From an uncultured Eubacteriales bacterium (GTDB lineage Bacteria; Bacillota; Clostridia; Oscillospirales; Oscillospiraceae): a stretch of DNA of 40,197 bases. A model generated the notes under the pieces. The model made no database searches. It was not told where the DNA came from and saw only the letters and a program-made list of their open reading frames with translations. Of the stretch, positions 1 through 7,638 are shown one piece after another. The translations under genes were made by a program, and so were the position numbers. The stretch's first letter is position 1, and each line of letters begins with the position of its first letter. Location of the stretch: contig CABRZO010000002.1 in the NCBI GenBank assembly GCA_902475455.1, positions 1-40,197 on the forward strand, written 5' to 3'.

Positions 1-533
1 AGGGCATTGAGGCCGCCCGCCGGGCGGGTCTTACCCCCATCAAGCTCAACACAGTGCTGGTGGGTGGCTTCAACGAGGATGAGATCCCCGCACTGGTGGA
101 ATTGACCCGCCTTGAGGATCTGGAGGTGCGGTTCATTGAGCTGATGCCCCTGGGTCCCGGGGCGGAGTTTCCGTCGGAGGCCTTTTTGCCCTGTGATACG
201 GTGCTGGACCGGGTGCCGGAGTTAAAGCCTCTGGAGCGATCCCAGGGGGTGGCCCGGCTATACCAGCTGCCGGGGGCCCGGGGACGGGTGGGGCTCATCT
301 CCCCGGTGAGCCATGACTTCTGTTCTTGTTGTGACCGGGTGCGGCTCACCAGCGACGGCAAGCTGAAGCCTTGTCTGCACTCTGACAAGGAATTTTCCTT
401 GCGTGGGCTGCACGGGATGGATTTGCGGCACACTCTGGCGGAGGCCATTCGGGCCAAACCCCAGAGCCATCAGCCTTTGAAGCCCGGCCAACCCACCGCC
501 GGAGGCCGGCCCATGAACCGAATTGGAGGATGA
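1..533 (+). CDS. moaA: GTP 3',8-cyclase MoaA, C-terminal part (5' end outside window)
   Basis: Radical-SAM enzyme for the first step of molybdenum cofactor synthesis, converting GTP to 3',8-cyclo-7,8-dihydro-GTP in the cytoplasm. The frame is open from base 3 and enters the window at GIEAARRAGLTPIKLNTV, a typical mid-MoaA stretch, so the radical-SAM CxxxCxxC half lies upstream. Visible here is the C-terminal 4Fe-4S site that binds GTP: FCSCCDRVRL followed by LKPCLHS, giving the family's three cysteines. The protein ends in MNRIGG; the C-terminal Gly-Gly is a known MoaA feature needed for activity. Its stop overlaps an upstream ATG of the next frame, and moaC follows at once, so it is the first visible gene of a Mo-cofactor operon. 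Assignment is very secure. Confidence 0.97.
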   Translation, partial: GIEAARRAGLTPIKLNTVLVGGFNEDEIPALVELTRLEDLEVRFIELMPLGPGAEFPSEAFLPCDTVLDRVPELKPLERSQGVARLYQLPGARGRVGLISPVSHDFCSCCDRVRLTSDGKLKPCLHSDKEFSLRGLHGMDLRHTLAEAIRAKPQSHQPLKPGQPTAGGRPMNRIGG

Positions 534-538
534 GAGAG

Positions 539-1018
539 ATGGAGGAGTTCAGCCACTTTGATGAGAGGGGCCACGCCCGGATGGTGAATGTGGGCCAGAA
601 GCCCGAAACTCAGCGCACCGCCGTGGCGGAGGGAAGGGTGCTGGTGAATGAGCACACCTTTGAACTGATCCGCACCGGAGGCTGCAAAAAGGGGGATGTG
701 CTGACGGTGGCCCAGTTGGCGGGGATTATGGGGGCCAAGCGTACCCCGGATTTGATTCCCCTGTGCCACCCCATCCCGATCTCCGGGGTGGAGGTGGCCC
801 TGGAGCTGGAGGAGGAGCCCTGGGCCGTCCGGATTCAAGCCACCGTCACCTGCTCCGGCCAGACTGGGGTGGAGATGGAGGCGTTGACGGCGGTCAGCGC
901 CGCGGCCCTCACCGTGTATGATATGTGTAAGGCAGTGCAGCGGGATATGGTCATTGATCAGATCCGGCTGCTGAAAAAGACCGGCGGCAAGTCGGGCACC
1001 TTTGAGCGAAAGGACTGA
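539..1018 (+). CDS. moaC: Cyclic pyranopterin monophosphate synthase MoaC
   Basis: Converts the MoaA product to cyclic pyranopterin monophosphate, the second step of molybdenum cofactor synthesis. The 159-residue length is normal for a stand-alone MoaC. Hallmarks are LIPLCHPIPI (active-site histidine region) and GVEMEALTAVSAAAL followed by TVYDMCKA near the C-terminus. An ATG at 530 overlaps the moaA stop, but GGAGG at 525-529 touches it; the ATG at 539 has a 9-nt spacer and gives the usual short N-terminus MEEFSHFDERGHARMV, so I chose 539. The stop overlaps the next start (TGATG), indicating translational coupling to mogA. Confidence 0.96.
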   Translation: MEEFSHFDERGHARMVNVGQKPETQRTAVAEGRVLVNEHTFELIRTGGCKKGDVLTVAQLAGIMGAKRTPDLIPLCHPIPISGVEVALELEEEPWAVRIQATVTCSGQTGVEMEALTAVSAAALTVYDMCKAVQRDMVIDQIRLLKKTGGKSGTFERKD

Positions 1019-1527
1019 TGGGAATGGAATATTCTGCGGCGGTGATTACCGTCAGCGACAAGGGCAGCCGGGGCGAACGGGAGGACACCTCTGGTCCCGC
1101 CCTGGTGGAGCTGCTGACCCAGGCCGGGTATCGGGTGGTAAAGACCTGTATTATCCCGGATGACTACCAACAGATCCGACAGGAACTCATTCAGTGCAGC
1201 GATCAATTGGAGGTGGCCCTGGCGGTGACCACCGGGGGTACCGGATTTTCTCCCAGAGACGTGACCCCGGAGGCTACACTGTCGGTGCTGGAGCGGGAAG
1301 CTCGGGGGATTCCTGAGGCCATGCGCTATGCCAGTCTGCAAATCACCCCCAGGGCCTGCCTGTCCCGGGGCGTGGCGGGCATCCGAAAGAAAACTCTGAT
1401 GGTCAATCTGCCCGGCAGCCGGAAGGCGGCGGTGGAAAATCTGTCCGCGGTGCTGCCCGCCCTGGGCCATGGGCTGGACGTGCTGCGGGGCAATTCCGAA
1501 GATTGCGGGGTGGAACACCATGGCTGA
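1018..1527 (+). CDS. mogA: Molybdopterin adenylyltransferase (MogA/MoaB family)
   Basis: Adenylates molybdopterin ahead of molybdate insertion. The single MoCF-binding domain shows the family signatures VITVSDKGSRGEREDTSGP at the N-terminus, TTGGTGFSPRDVTPEAT (the GGTG nucleotide/pterin loop) around residues 74-90, and SRGVAGIRKKTLMVNLPGS near residues 120-140. Length 169 residues fits. Its start overlaps the moaC stop and its end overlaps the MOSC gene by 8 nt. In many clostridia the MogA and MOSC domains occur together, fused or adjacent, as here. MogA and MoaB cannot be told apart firmly from sequence; the adenylyltransferase role is the usual one. An in-frame ATG at 1024 is an alternative start. 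Confidence 0.93.
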   Translation: MGMEYSAAVITVSDKGSRGEREDTSGPALVELLTQAGYRVVKTCIIPDDYQQIRQELIQCSDQLEVALAVTTGGTGFSPRDVTPEATLSVLEREARGIPEAMRYASLQITPRACLSRGVAGIRKKTLMVNLPGSRKAAVENLSAVLPALGHGLDVLRGNSEDCGVEHHG

Positions 1528-1957
1528 AGTATTGGCGGTCTGTATCAGTGAGGTGCGGGGAATCTCCAAGCATCCGGTGGATTGTATCCATCTGATTCCC
1601 GACCACGGCATTGAGGGGGACGCCCACGCGGGAAACTGGCACCGGCAGGTGAGCCTGCTGGCCCAGGAGAGTGTGGACAAGCTGCAAAGTAAAATTACGT
1701 TACAGCTGAAACCGGGGGATTTTGCGGAAAACGTGTTGACCCGGGGGATTGATTTAAAAAATCTGCCGGTGGGCACCCGGCTCCGGCTGGGTACCGCTCT
1801 GGGAGAGGTGACCCAGATCGGCAAAGAGTGCCATAACGACTGCGCCATCCGCCAGCAGGTGGGGGACTGTTGTATGCCCCGGGAGGGCATCTTCCTTCGG
1901 GTGCTGGAGGAGGGCTACCTTCGCCCAGGGGATGAGATCCGGCTGGCGGAAGAATGA
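1520..1957 (+). CDS. MOSC domain-containing protein
   Basis: A 145-residue stand-alone MOSC domain, the sulfur-carrier/transfer domain named after the molybdenum cofactor sulfurase C-terminus. The start at ATG 1520 gives MAEVLAVCISEVRGISK and overlaps mogA by 8 nt; extending upstream would add residues unlike the family. Visible family traits are HGIEGDAHAGNWHRQVSLL (the GDAHAG..RQVSLL core), FAENVLTRGIDL and the conserved cysteine region IGKECHNDC around residues 107-115, which carries the presumed persulfide cysteine. Its place in the moa operon suggests a role in cofactor maturation or sulfuration, but the exact substrate of these short clostridial MOSC proteins is unknown to me. Confidence 0.9.
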   Translation: MAEVLAVCISEVRGISKHPVDCIHLIPDHGIEGDAHAGNWHRQVSLLAQESVDKLQSKITLQLKPGDFAENVLTRGIDLKNLPVGTRLRLGTALGEVTQIGKECHNDCAIRQQVGDCCMPREGIFLRVLEEGYLRPGDEIRLAEE

Positions 1958-2019
1958 GTGATTTTTCGAGTTGCGACCCAACCTTTTTGTGAAAATCAAG
2001 GCAGAAGAGGAGATGTATT

Positions 2020-2964
2020 ATGAAAAAGATCTGTAAAGCATTTTCACTGTTCACAGTGCTCGCCCTGATGCTAGCCCTGGCATCCTGTGGCAGCAGCCAA
2101 ACGGCCGGCTCCACCGGCGGCACCAGCGCCCCGGCCACTTCTGGGAGCAGTACATCCGCCCAGGAAAATGAGGAACCGGAAGAGAACCCGGACCAGTTGG
2201 CGGAGACCACGGTCTATGTGGACGTGGCCGCCTCCCTGGAGGCAGTCTTCGAGGAGGTCATCATTCCCGCCTACCAGGAGCAGCAGCCCAACGTGACCAT
2301 TGTGGGCAACTATGGCTCCTCCGGCAAGCTGCTCACCGGCATTGAGGAGGCAGATGGCATTGGCCATGATATTTTCTTCTCCGCCGGTGAGGCCCAGGTC
2401 AAGACCCTGGACGAGACCGACGGCCTGGTGGTGGAGGGCACCATTGTAAACCTGCTCTCCAACCAGCTCTGCCTGGTGAAGGGCAATGATACCGAGACCG
2501 CCGTCACCGGTTGGGACAACCTGTCTGAGGCGGAGATCATGGGCCTCTGCGGCGGCAGTGTGCCGGTGGGCAAGTACACCCGGATCGCTCTGGTGAGCCT
2601 GGGGGTGCTGCCGGAGAGCGATGACCCGGCGGCCTATACCTCCGATGAAATCTCCCAGGCCCTGGGGGGCGTCCTCATTGACGAGGCAGACGACGTGGAG
2701 GACGCCGCCGTGAAAGCGGTGGAGGGGGCCGTGGAGGTGGCCACTATCTACTATTCCGACTACTATAACCATCAGGATGACCTGACCATCCTGGCCCAGG
2801 ATGACGGCACCCTGACCGGGGACATCATCTACCCGGTCTGCCAGGTGGCCAACCCGGAGGCGGATGAGGCGGAGACCGCCGCCACGGAGGATTTCCTGGC
2901 CTTCCTGCAGTCCGACTTCTGCCTGGAGGCCTATGAGCAGTACTGCTTTATCATCAACCAGTAA
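2020..2964 (+). CDS. modA: Molybdate ABC transporter substrate-binding lipoprotein ModA
   Basis: Extracytoplasmic molybdate-binding protein of a ModABC importer. Residues 1-23 are a lipoprotein signal peptide ending in LALASC (lipidated Cys23), followed by a low-complexity Ser/Thr/Gly and Glu/Pro-rich linker to about residue 55. The binding domain then begins with ETTVYVDVAASLEAVFEEVI, the ModA oxyanion-binding fold, where the early serine and the later YGSSGKLLTGIEEADG resemble the ligand loops. Further on GKYTRIALVSLGVLP and AVEVATIYYSDYY match the ModA C-terminal lobe. The start ATG has a purine-rich AAGAGGAGA upstream. It follows the MOSC gene by 62 nt and precedes modB by 35 nt. Tungstate binding (TupA/WtpA role) cannot be excluded by eye. 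Confidence 0.92.
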   Translation: MKKICKAFSLFTVLALMLALASCGSSQTAGSTGGTSAPATSGSSTSAQENEEPEENPDQLAETTVYVDVAASLEAVFEEVIIPAYQEQQPNVTIVGNYGSSGKLLTGIEEADGIGHDIFFSAGEAQVKTLDETDGLVVEGTIVNLLSNQLCLVKGNDTETAVTGWDNLSEAEIMGLCGGSVPVGKYTRIALVSLGVLPESDDPAAYTSDEISQALGGVLIDEADDVEDAAVKAVEGAVEVATIYYSDYYNHQDDLTILAQDDGTLTGDIIYPVCQVANPEADEAETAATEDFLAFLQSDFCLEAYEQYCFIINQ

Positions 2965-2999
2965 ACGGATTTAGCGCCTGGCAGGAGAGGAGGGCGGAT

Positions 3000-3704
3000 A
3001 TGGAGCGCATTTTCACACTGGCCGCGGGCTTTGACTGGAGCCCGTTCTGGATCTCCCTGAAAACCGGGATTGTAGCCACGGTGATCTGCTTCTTTCTGGG
3101 GCTCTGGGCGGCCAGGCAGGTGCTGCGGCTGGGGCCCAAAGCCCGGGCGGTGGTGGACGGCATCCTCACCCTGCCCATGGTGGTGGCCCCCACGGTGGCG
3201 GGCTTCTTTCTGCTGCTGCTGTTTTCGCTGCGGCGGCCAGTGGGGGGCTTTCTGTATGAGCAGATGGGCATCAAAGTGGTGCAGACCTGGCTGGGCTGTG
3301 TCATCGCCGCCTCAGTGATCGCCTTCCCTCTGATGTACCGCAATGCCCGGGCCGCCTTTGAGCAGGTGGACCCGGACCTGGTCTACGCCGCCCGAACCCT
3401 GGGCATGTCGGAAATTAAGCTCTTCTGGCGGGTGGTGCTGCCCGCCGCCGGGCCTGGGGTGGCCTCGGGCACGGTGCTCACCTTCGCCCGGGCCCTGGGG
3501 GAGTACGGCGCCACCAGTATGCTGGCGGGCAATATCTCCGGCAAGACCGGCACCATCTCCCAGCGCATCGCCAACGTCATCAAGGACGGGGACTATCTCA
3601 CTGCCGGGGTGTGGGTGGTGGTGATGCTTTTGGCGGCCCTGATGATTATCGTCCTCATTAACCTGATCTCCGGCGGCAAGGGCCGGAGACAGAGCCGGTG
3701 GTGA
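3000..3704 (+). CDS. modB: Molybdate ABC transporter permease ModB
   Basis: Integral membrane subunit of the molybdate importer, 234 residues with about five transmembrane helices (first near residues 17-38, last near 205-225). The family's cytoplasmic EAA-type coupling loop is clear: AARTLGMSEIKLFWRVVLP followed by PGVASGTVLTFARALGEYGA, the binding-protein-dependent transport signature that docks on the ATPase. LPMVVAPTVAGFFLLLLF is the typical second-helix region of ModB. A GGAGAGGAGGG ribosome binding site lies just upstream of ATG 3000. Six bases separate its stop from the modC start, so the two are co-translated. Confidence 0.95.
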   Translation: MERIFTLAAGFDWSPFWISLKTGIVATVICFFLGLWAARQVLRLGPKARAVVDGILTLPMVVAPTVAGFFLLLLFSLRRPVGGFLYEQMGIKVVQTWLGCVIAASVIAFPLMYRNARAAFEQVDPDLVYAARTLGMSEIKLFWRVVLPAAGPGVASGTVLTFARALGEYGATSMLAGNISGKTGTISQRIANVIKDGDYLTAGVWVVVMLLAALMIIVLINLISGGKGRRQSRW

Positions 3705-3710
3705 AACCAG

Positions 3711-4757
3711 ATGTCAATTTATGTGGATATTCGCAGAACCGTGGGGAATTTCTCCCTGAATGTGGCCTTTGAGGCGGGACAGGAGACCCTGGCCCTGCTG
3801 GGGGATTCCGGCTGCGGCAAGAGTATGACCCTCCGCTGTATCGCCGGGGTGCTGCGGCCTGACCAGGGAGTTATCCGCATCAACGGGGAGACGGTCTTTG
3901 ACGCGCAAAAGCGGATCGACTGGAAGCCCCAGCGCCGCCGGGTGGGCTATCTGTTCCAGAACTACGCCCTGTTTCCCAACATGACGGTGCTGGAGAATAT
4001 CATGACCGGGCTGGAGCGGGAGAAGGGGTTGTCCAAAGCCAGGCGAAGGGACCAGGCTATGGAATATGTCCGCCGCCTCAAGCTGGAGGGGCTGGAAGGG
4101 CGCTACCCTGCCCAGCTCTCCGGGGGACAGCAGCAGCGCACCGCCCTGGCCCGGATCCTGGCCTCCCGGCCGTCGCTGTTGCTGCTGGACGAGCCCTTTT
4201 CCGCCCTGGACGCCACCCTGCGCTGGGAGATGGAGCAGGTGGTCCGGGAGACCATCCGGACCTTTGAGGGCACCGTGCTGCTGGTGTCCCACAACCGGGA
4301 CGAGGTCTATCGGCTCAGCGACAAGGTGGCGGTCTATCACCAGGGCCGCATCGACCGTCTGGAGGAAAAATGGGCCCTGTTTGCCCACCCGGTCACCGCC
4401 ACCGCCGCCCGACTCACCGGCTGCAAAAACCTGTCCCCAGCCCGGCGGCAGGGGAACCGGGTGCTGGCCCTGGACTGGCAGCTGGACTTTCCCGCCCCGG
4501 AGGAGGGCGACTGGGCGTGGATGGGCATTCGGGCCCACCGGTTTGAGATGGCGGAGGGGCCCGGGGAGTATGTGTTCCCCTATGAGGTGGTGGGCCGGAT
4601 TGAGGACACCTTCTCATTCATTCTCCAGATCCGCCGCCGGGGTTCTCCGGAGGCCAAGCCCCTCCGGTGGGAGGTGGAGAAGGCCCTGCACCTGTCCATC
4701 CCGGACCAGGGCTATGTCCGGGTGCCGCCGGAGGAAGTATTGCTGCTGAAAGCCTGA
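3711..4757 (+). CDS. modC: Molybdate ABC transporter ATP-binding protein ModC
   Basis: Cytoplasmic ATPase powering molybdate import. All ABC motifs are intact: Walker A GDSGCGKSM (31-39), Q-loop LFQNYALFPN (81-90), signature LSGGQQQR (136-143), Walker B LLLLDEPFSALD (156-167, catalytic Glu161) and the switch histidine in LLVSHNRDE (His194). At 348 residues it carries a roughly 120-residue C-terminal extension after the nucleotide-binding domain, where ModC proteins have a molybdate-sensing MOP/TOBE-like region; here it is divergent (VLALDWQLDFPAPEEGDW, MGIRAHRFEM), so only the fold position is inferred. Last gene of the + strand block, closed by the 22-bp hairpin directly after it. Confidence 0.93.
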   Translation: MSIYVDIRRTVGNFSLNVAFEAGQETLALLGDSGCGKSMTLRCIAGVLRPDQGVIRINGETVFDAQKRIDWKPQRRRVGYLFQNYALFPNMTVLENIMTGLEREKGLSKARRRDQAMEYVRRLKLEGLEGRYPAQLSGGQQQRTALARILASRPSLLLLDEPFSALDATLRWEMEQVVRETIRTFEGTVLLVSHNRDEVYRLSDKVAVYHQGRIDRLEEKWALFAHPVTATAARLTGCKNLSPARRQGNRVLALDWQLDFPAPEEGDWAWMGIRAHRFEMAEGPGEYVFPYEVVGRIEDTFSFILQIRRRGSPEAKPLRWEVEKALHLSIPDQGYVRVPPEEVLLLKA

Positions 4758-4762
4758 AAAGA

Positions 4763-4811
4763 GACAACAAAAGGGAAACCCGCCTGTGGGGCGGGTTTCC
4801 CTTTTGTTGTC
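4763..4811. terminator. Bidirectional intrinsic terminator, 22-bp perfect stem
   Basis: Positions 4763-4784 pair perfectly with 4790-4811 around a 5-nt loop; the outer part of the stem is A/T rich so that either strand ends in a T-rich arm. It sits between the convergent modC (+) and the CmpB-type gene (-) and would stop transcripts from both sides. Confidence 0.93.
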
Positions 4812-4827
4812 ATTGAGTGGCGTGTTA

Positions 4828-5715
4828 TTAATCTTTTTCGCTTTTGCCGGTCCTGCGCTTCAGCTCAGACAGCAGGCCGGAGTAGCGGCGGGAGGACATG
4901 GTGGAGTAATGCCGCACGAACCGCCGGGAGTGCTTGGCGGCCTCCGACATCAGGGCGCTGCGGTGCTCCTCCAGCTTGGACAGATTTTCCTTGGCCTTGC
5001 CGGCGGTGGCCCCCAGAGCCTGCCGGGCCCGATCCGCAGTGGATTCCAGAGAGGTTTGCAGCTCGCTGCGCTTGACCTCCAGACTCTGCTGCAGGGCGTC
5101 CTTTTTGGAGGCCATCTGATCCTGGAAGGCCTTCTTGCCCAGCTCCAGCTGGACCCGGGCCTGCTCCGCCTTGGAGAGGGCCTTGCTGAGCAGAGCCAGC
5201 TGACGGATGGTGGTGACGGTGTCCGCCAGCACCGCCAGGGCCAGCACCAGAGCCAGCCCTTGCTGCCACAATTGGGGCAGCCGTGCCAGCAGCCGCTCGG
5301 TGGCAGGATGGACCCAGTAGATGACCAGATAGGAGGCCACGCCCCACCAGAGGCAGTTGGCCAGGCAGATCCGGCCTTTCAGGTTAAATTTCCGATGGGA
5401 GTAGTCCCAGTATTTCATGTGGGTGGTGGTCTCCAGCAGCCAGCCCACAAAGTATTCCCAGGCGGACATGACCAGGGTGGCCATGATGTAGAAAATCAGC
5501 GGGTTGGCGGTGAAGGGGGTGAAAAAGTTCACCATGATTAGCACTCCCACCCCGTAGATGGGACACAGAGGCAGATGCAAAAATCCCCGGTTGATGAGCC
5601 GATGCTGCAGGATGGAGCAGTAGGTGGACTCCATGCACCAGCCCAGCAGGGAATACCAGACAAAATAGAGGAACATCAGCGTCAACGGGACGCCAAATAG
5701 GGTAGGTTCCGGCAT
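4828..5715 (-). CDS. CmpB-type membrane protein (putative ABC transporter permease family) with C-terminal coiled coil
   Basis: A 295-residue protein of the clostridial family usually annotated 'putative ABC transporter permease' (CmpB type, PF06541). The N-terminal half (about residues 1-165) holds four or five hydrophobic helices with the family's LLGWCMESTYC, RGFLHLPLCPIYGVGVL and WEYFVGWLLETTTHMKYWDYS motifs. Residues about 180-290 form a long charged alanine/glutamine-rich helical stretch, predicted coiled coil, ending in RRTGKSEKD. Despite the family name there is no adjacent ATPase, so transport is not shown. The start at 5715 has an AGGAG seven bases upstream. It lies 12 nt after the DUF4364 gene and shares its promoter. 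Confidence 0.8.
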   Translation of the reverse strand: MPEPTLFGVPLTLMFLYFVWYSLLGWCMESTYCSILQHRLINRGFLHLPLCPIYGVGVLIMVNFFTPFTANPLIFYIMATLVMSAWEYFVGWLLETTTHMKYWDYSHRKFNLKGRICLANCLWWGVASYLVIYWVHPATERLLARLPQLWQQGLALVLALAVLADTVTTIRQLALLSKALSKAEQARVQLELGKKAFQDQMASKKDALQQSLEVKRSELQTSLESTADRARQALGATAGKAKENLSKLEEHRSALMSEAAKHSRRFVRHYSTMSSRRYSGLLSELKRRTGKSEKD

Positions 5716-5727
5716 AAAAAACTCCTT

Positions 5728-6234
5728 TTACAGCAATTTCAAGGCCTGGTAGAAGCCTTGGGGATCTGCCTGGAAACGGCGGATCAGTTGGCGGGCGTCC
5801 TCCTGCAGCGGGAGGGTCAGGGTCAGGGTGAACAGGTTGTGTTCCTCCCCATCCAGCCCCAGCGTCACCTGCCACCGGCCGTTTTCCAGCTGTTCCAGCC
5901 CGGATTTAACCCGCTTTTTGCGGCGTACCGCCTCGTTGATCTCCGCCAGCCGCTGCTCGCAGCGCAGCCGGACGGAGTAGGGCAGCTCATCCTCGGTGAT
6001 GGTTCCGTTTTTGCGCCCCTTTTCTGTGATGGCGTAGGAGTTGTCCTCCAGAAGCACATGGCCGCTCTCCACCAGCTCCGCCAGGGCGGCGGAGAGGTCA
6101 AAGTAGCTCACACCGCTGTCGCACATGGCCACGTCGGCCAGCTCATCCAGCTCCAGCGGCGCTTCCGCCCGGGCCAGGATGTATAGCAGCAAAAATTTAA
6201 TCTCCAGTTTTCCTTGAATAAAGCCTCGTTCCAT
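5728..6234 (-). CDS. DUF4364 family winged-helix protein
   Basis: A 168-residue protein of the clostridial DUF4364 family, thought to be a DNA-binding regulator. The N-terminal third reads as a winged helix: GKLEIKFLLLYILARAEAPL, a recognition-like segment around SYFDLSAALAELVESGHVLLE, and a wing with DNSYAITEKGRK. The C-terminal part (SVRLRCEQRLAEINEAVRRK, then beta-rich) matches the family's second domain. ATG 6234 is chosen over the TTG at 6237 because GGGAGGG lies 8 nt upstream of the ATG. First gene of a two-gene minus-strand operon with a good sigma-A promoter at 6297-6325. No target can be inferred. Confidence 0.85.
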   Translation of the reverse strand: MERGFIQGKLEIKFLLLYILARAEAPLELDELADVAMCDSGVSYFDLSAALAELVESGHVLLEDNSYAITEKGRKNGTITEDELPYSVRLRCEQRLAEINEAVRRKKRVKSGLEQLENGRWQVTLGLDGEEHNLFTLTLTLPLQEDARQLIRRFQADPQGFYQALKLL

Positions 6235-6296
6235 CAAACATTCCCTCCCTCTGGAGACGCTCCGCAGCAGGCGGAGCTTACAAGTCAGTAGAGTTC

Positions 6297-6325
6297 ATTA
6301 TAAGCAATCTCCGCCCAAAACGCAA
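6297..6325 (-). promoter_or_regulatory. Sigma-A promoter for the DUF4364/CmpB operon
   Basis: Read on the minus strand: -35 TTGCGT at 6325-6320, 17-nt spacer, perfect -10 TATAAT at 6302-6297. The 5' leader then contains a small 7-bp hairpin (6259-6277) before the ribosome binding site. Confidence 0.8.
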
Positions 6326-6350
6326 GGAGCAGAGAGGGGGGCGGTTTTCC

Positions 6351-6379
6351 TTGACGGGGACAGAGGGAGAGAGTATGAT
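6351..6379 (+). promoter_or_regulatory. Sigma-A promoter for the DUF3048 lipoprotein gene
   Basis: -35 TTGACG (6351-6356), 17-nt spacer and -10 TATGAT (6374-6379), with the gene starting 42 nt downstream behind AAGGAGG. It is divergent from the minus-strand promoter 25 nt away. Confidence 0.82.
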
Positions 6380-6420
6380 AAGGGGGCGAAACACCGTACA
6401 AATCAAGGAGGTATTTCATC

Positions 6421-7500
6421 ATGAAAAAATGGATCGCGTTGTTGTTGGCGTTGGCCCTGGTGTTCGGGCTGGCCGCCTGTGGAAATAAAGCCGAGGAAGA
6501 GACGGAGGAGCCGCCGGTGGAGGTGGTGTCCAGCGAGGAGCCGGAACCGGAGCCCGAGCCGGAACCGGAGCCTGAGCCGGAGCCCACGGGCCCCATCAAT
6601 CCGCTGACCGGCGAGATCACCGAGACTGACATCAGCGCCAACCGTCCTCTGGCCGTCATGCTCAACACCCTGGAGAAGGCACTGCCCCAGAGCGGCTGCG
6701 GCAGTGCGGACATGCTCATCGAGATCCCCGAGGAGGGTGGCATCACCCGAATTATGGGCGTATTCCAGGACCCCACTGGCGTGGGCAATCTGGGCACCAT
6801 CCGTTCCACCCGTGAATACTTTGTCTTCATGGCTATGGGTCTGGACGCCATGCTGGCCCACTGCGGCGCCAGCACCACCGCCAACGACATTTTGGACAGC
6901 ACCGGTTATGAGACTCTGGACGCCATGAGCCACGGCGATCTGTACTGGCGTGACGAGGAGCGAAAGGCTTCTCTGGGCCTGGAGCACAGCATGTATACCT
7001 CCAGCGATAACATCCAGGAATATCTGGCGGGTACCGACAGCATCCGTACCACTCATGAGGAGGGCTTTGTCTCCCCCTACACCTTCGCTGAGGACGGCAC
7101 CCCCGCCGGCGGGGCCAGCGCCCAGGAGATCAACGTCTCCTTCTCCGGCTATAAAGAGACCAAATTTGTCTATGACTCCGCCAGCAAGAGCTACAATGTG
7201 TTTGCCTTCGGCAACCCCTATATGGACGACAACACCGACACCCAGGTGGCGGTGACCAACGTCATTGTCATCCCCACCGACCAGTCCACCAAGGAGGACG
7301 GTGTGCTCCAGGAGTTCGACCTGTCCAGCGGTACCGGTTACTTTGCCTGCGGCGGCCAGTATGTGGAGATCAACTGGGCCAAGGGCGATATGTACGATCC
7401 CATGACCTTCACCAACACCGATGGCACTCCCCTGAACTTGGGGGTGGGCAGCACCTACATCTGCATTTGCGGCACCGATCGTCCCATTGACTTCCAGTAA
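6421..7500 (+). CDS. DUF3048 (YerB-like) lipoprotein with Glu-Pro repeat linker
   Basis: A 359-residue exported lipoprotein of the DUF3048/YerB family. Residues 1-20 are the signal peptide with lipobox GLAAC (Cys20). A strongly acidic stretch then runs into about nine Glu-Pro dipeptides, probably a rigid spacer through the wall. From about residue 58 the domain begins with NPLTGEITETDISANRPLAVMLNT and continues EIPEEGGITRIMGVFQD and IRSTREYFVFMAMGLDAMLAHCG, all DUF3048 hallmarks; the C-terminal half (KGDMYDPMTFTNTDGTPLNLG) matches the second family domain. Function is unknown; the family is found on Gram-positive cell surfaces. Own promoter upstream and terminator downstream make it monocistronic. 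Confidence 0.9.
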   Translation: MKKWIALLLALALVFGLAACGNKAEEETEEPPVEVVSSEEPEPEPEPEPEPEPEPTGPINPLTGEITETDISANRPLAVMLNTLEKALPQSGCGSADMLIEIPEEGGITRIMGVFQDPTGVGNLGTIRSTREYFVFMAMGLDAMLAHCGASTTANDILDSTGYETLDAMSHGDLYWRDEERKASLGLEHSMYTSSDNIQEYLAGTDSIRTTHEEGFVSPYTFAEDGTPAGGASAQEINVSFSGYKETKFVYDSASKSYNVFAFGNPYMDDNTDTQVAVTNVIVIPTDQSTKEDGVLQEFDLSSGTGYFACGGQYVEINWAKGDMYDPMTFTNTDGTPLNLGVGSTYICICGTDRPIDFQ

Positions 7501-7519
7501 GTCACCGGCCTCACCGCTC

Positions 7520-7551
7520 AAAAGCCCGGCACTTGTTGTGCCGGGCTTTTT
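7520..7551 (+). terminator. Intrinsic terminator after the DUF3048 gene
   Basis: 13-bp perfect stem (7520-7532 with 7538-7550), 5-nt loop, with the 3' arm ending in TTTT plus one more T. Confidence 0.92.
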
Positions 7552-7586
7552 CAGCCCTGGCAACCGAAAGTTGCCGGGAAAGTTGC

Positions 7587-7615
7587 TGGACAAGATCGCC
7601 GCTTTTGGATACAGT
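7587..7615 (+). promoter_or_regulatory. Probable promoter of the XRE regulator gene
   Basis: TGGACA (7587-7592), 17-nt spacer, TACAGT (7610-7615), 24 nt upstream of the start codon at 7639. One mismatch to consensus in each visible hexamer centre; plausible but not strong. Confidence 0.55.
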
Positions 7616-7638
7616 AGGAGGGAAAGGAGCGGATGACA

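Noticed and set aside
1958..2019. Molybdenum-cofactor riboswitch or ModE site upstream of modA
   Set aside because: The 62-nt gap is too short for a Moco riboswitch and shows no convincing ModE palindrome.
6535..6600. Short tandem repeat in DNA (Glu-Pro codons)
   Set aside because: It is an in-frame Glu-Pro linker of the DUF3048 lipoprotein with varied GAG/GAA and CCG/CCC codons, so it reflects protein composition rather than a DNA repeat element.
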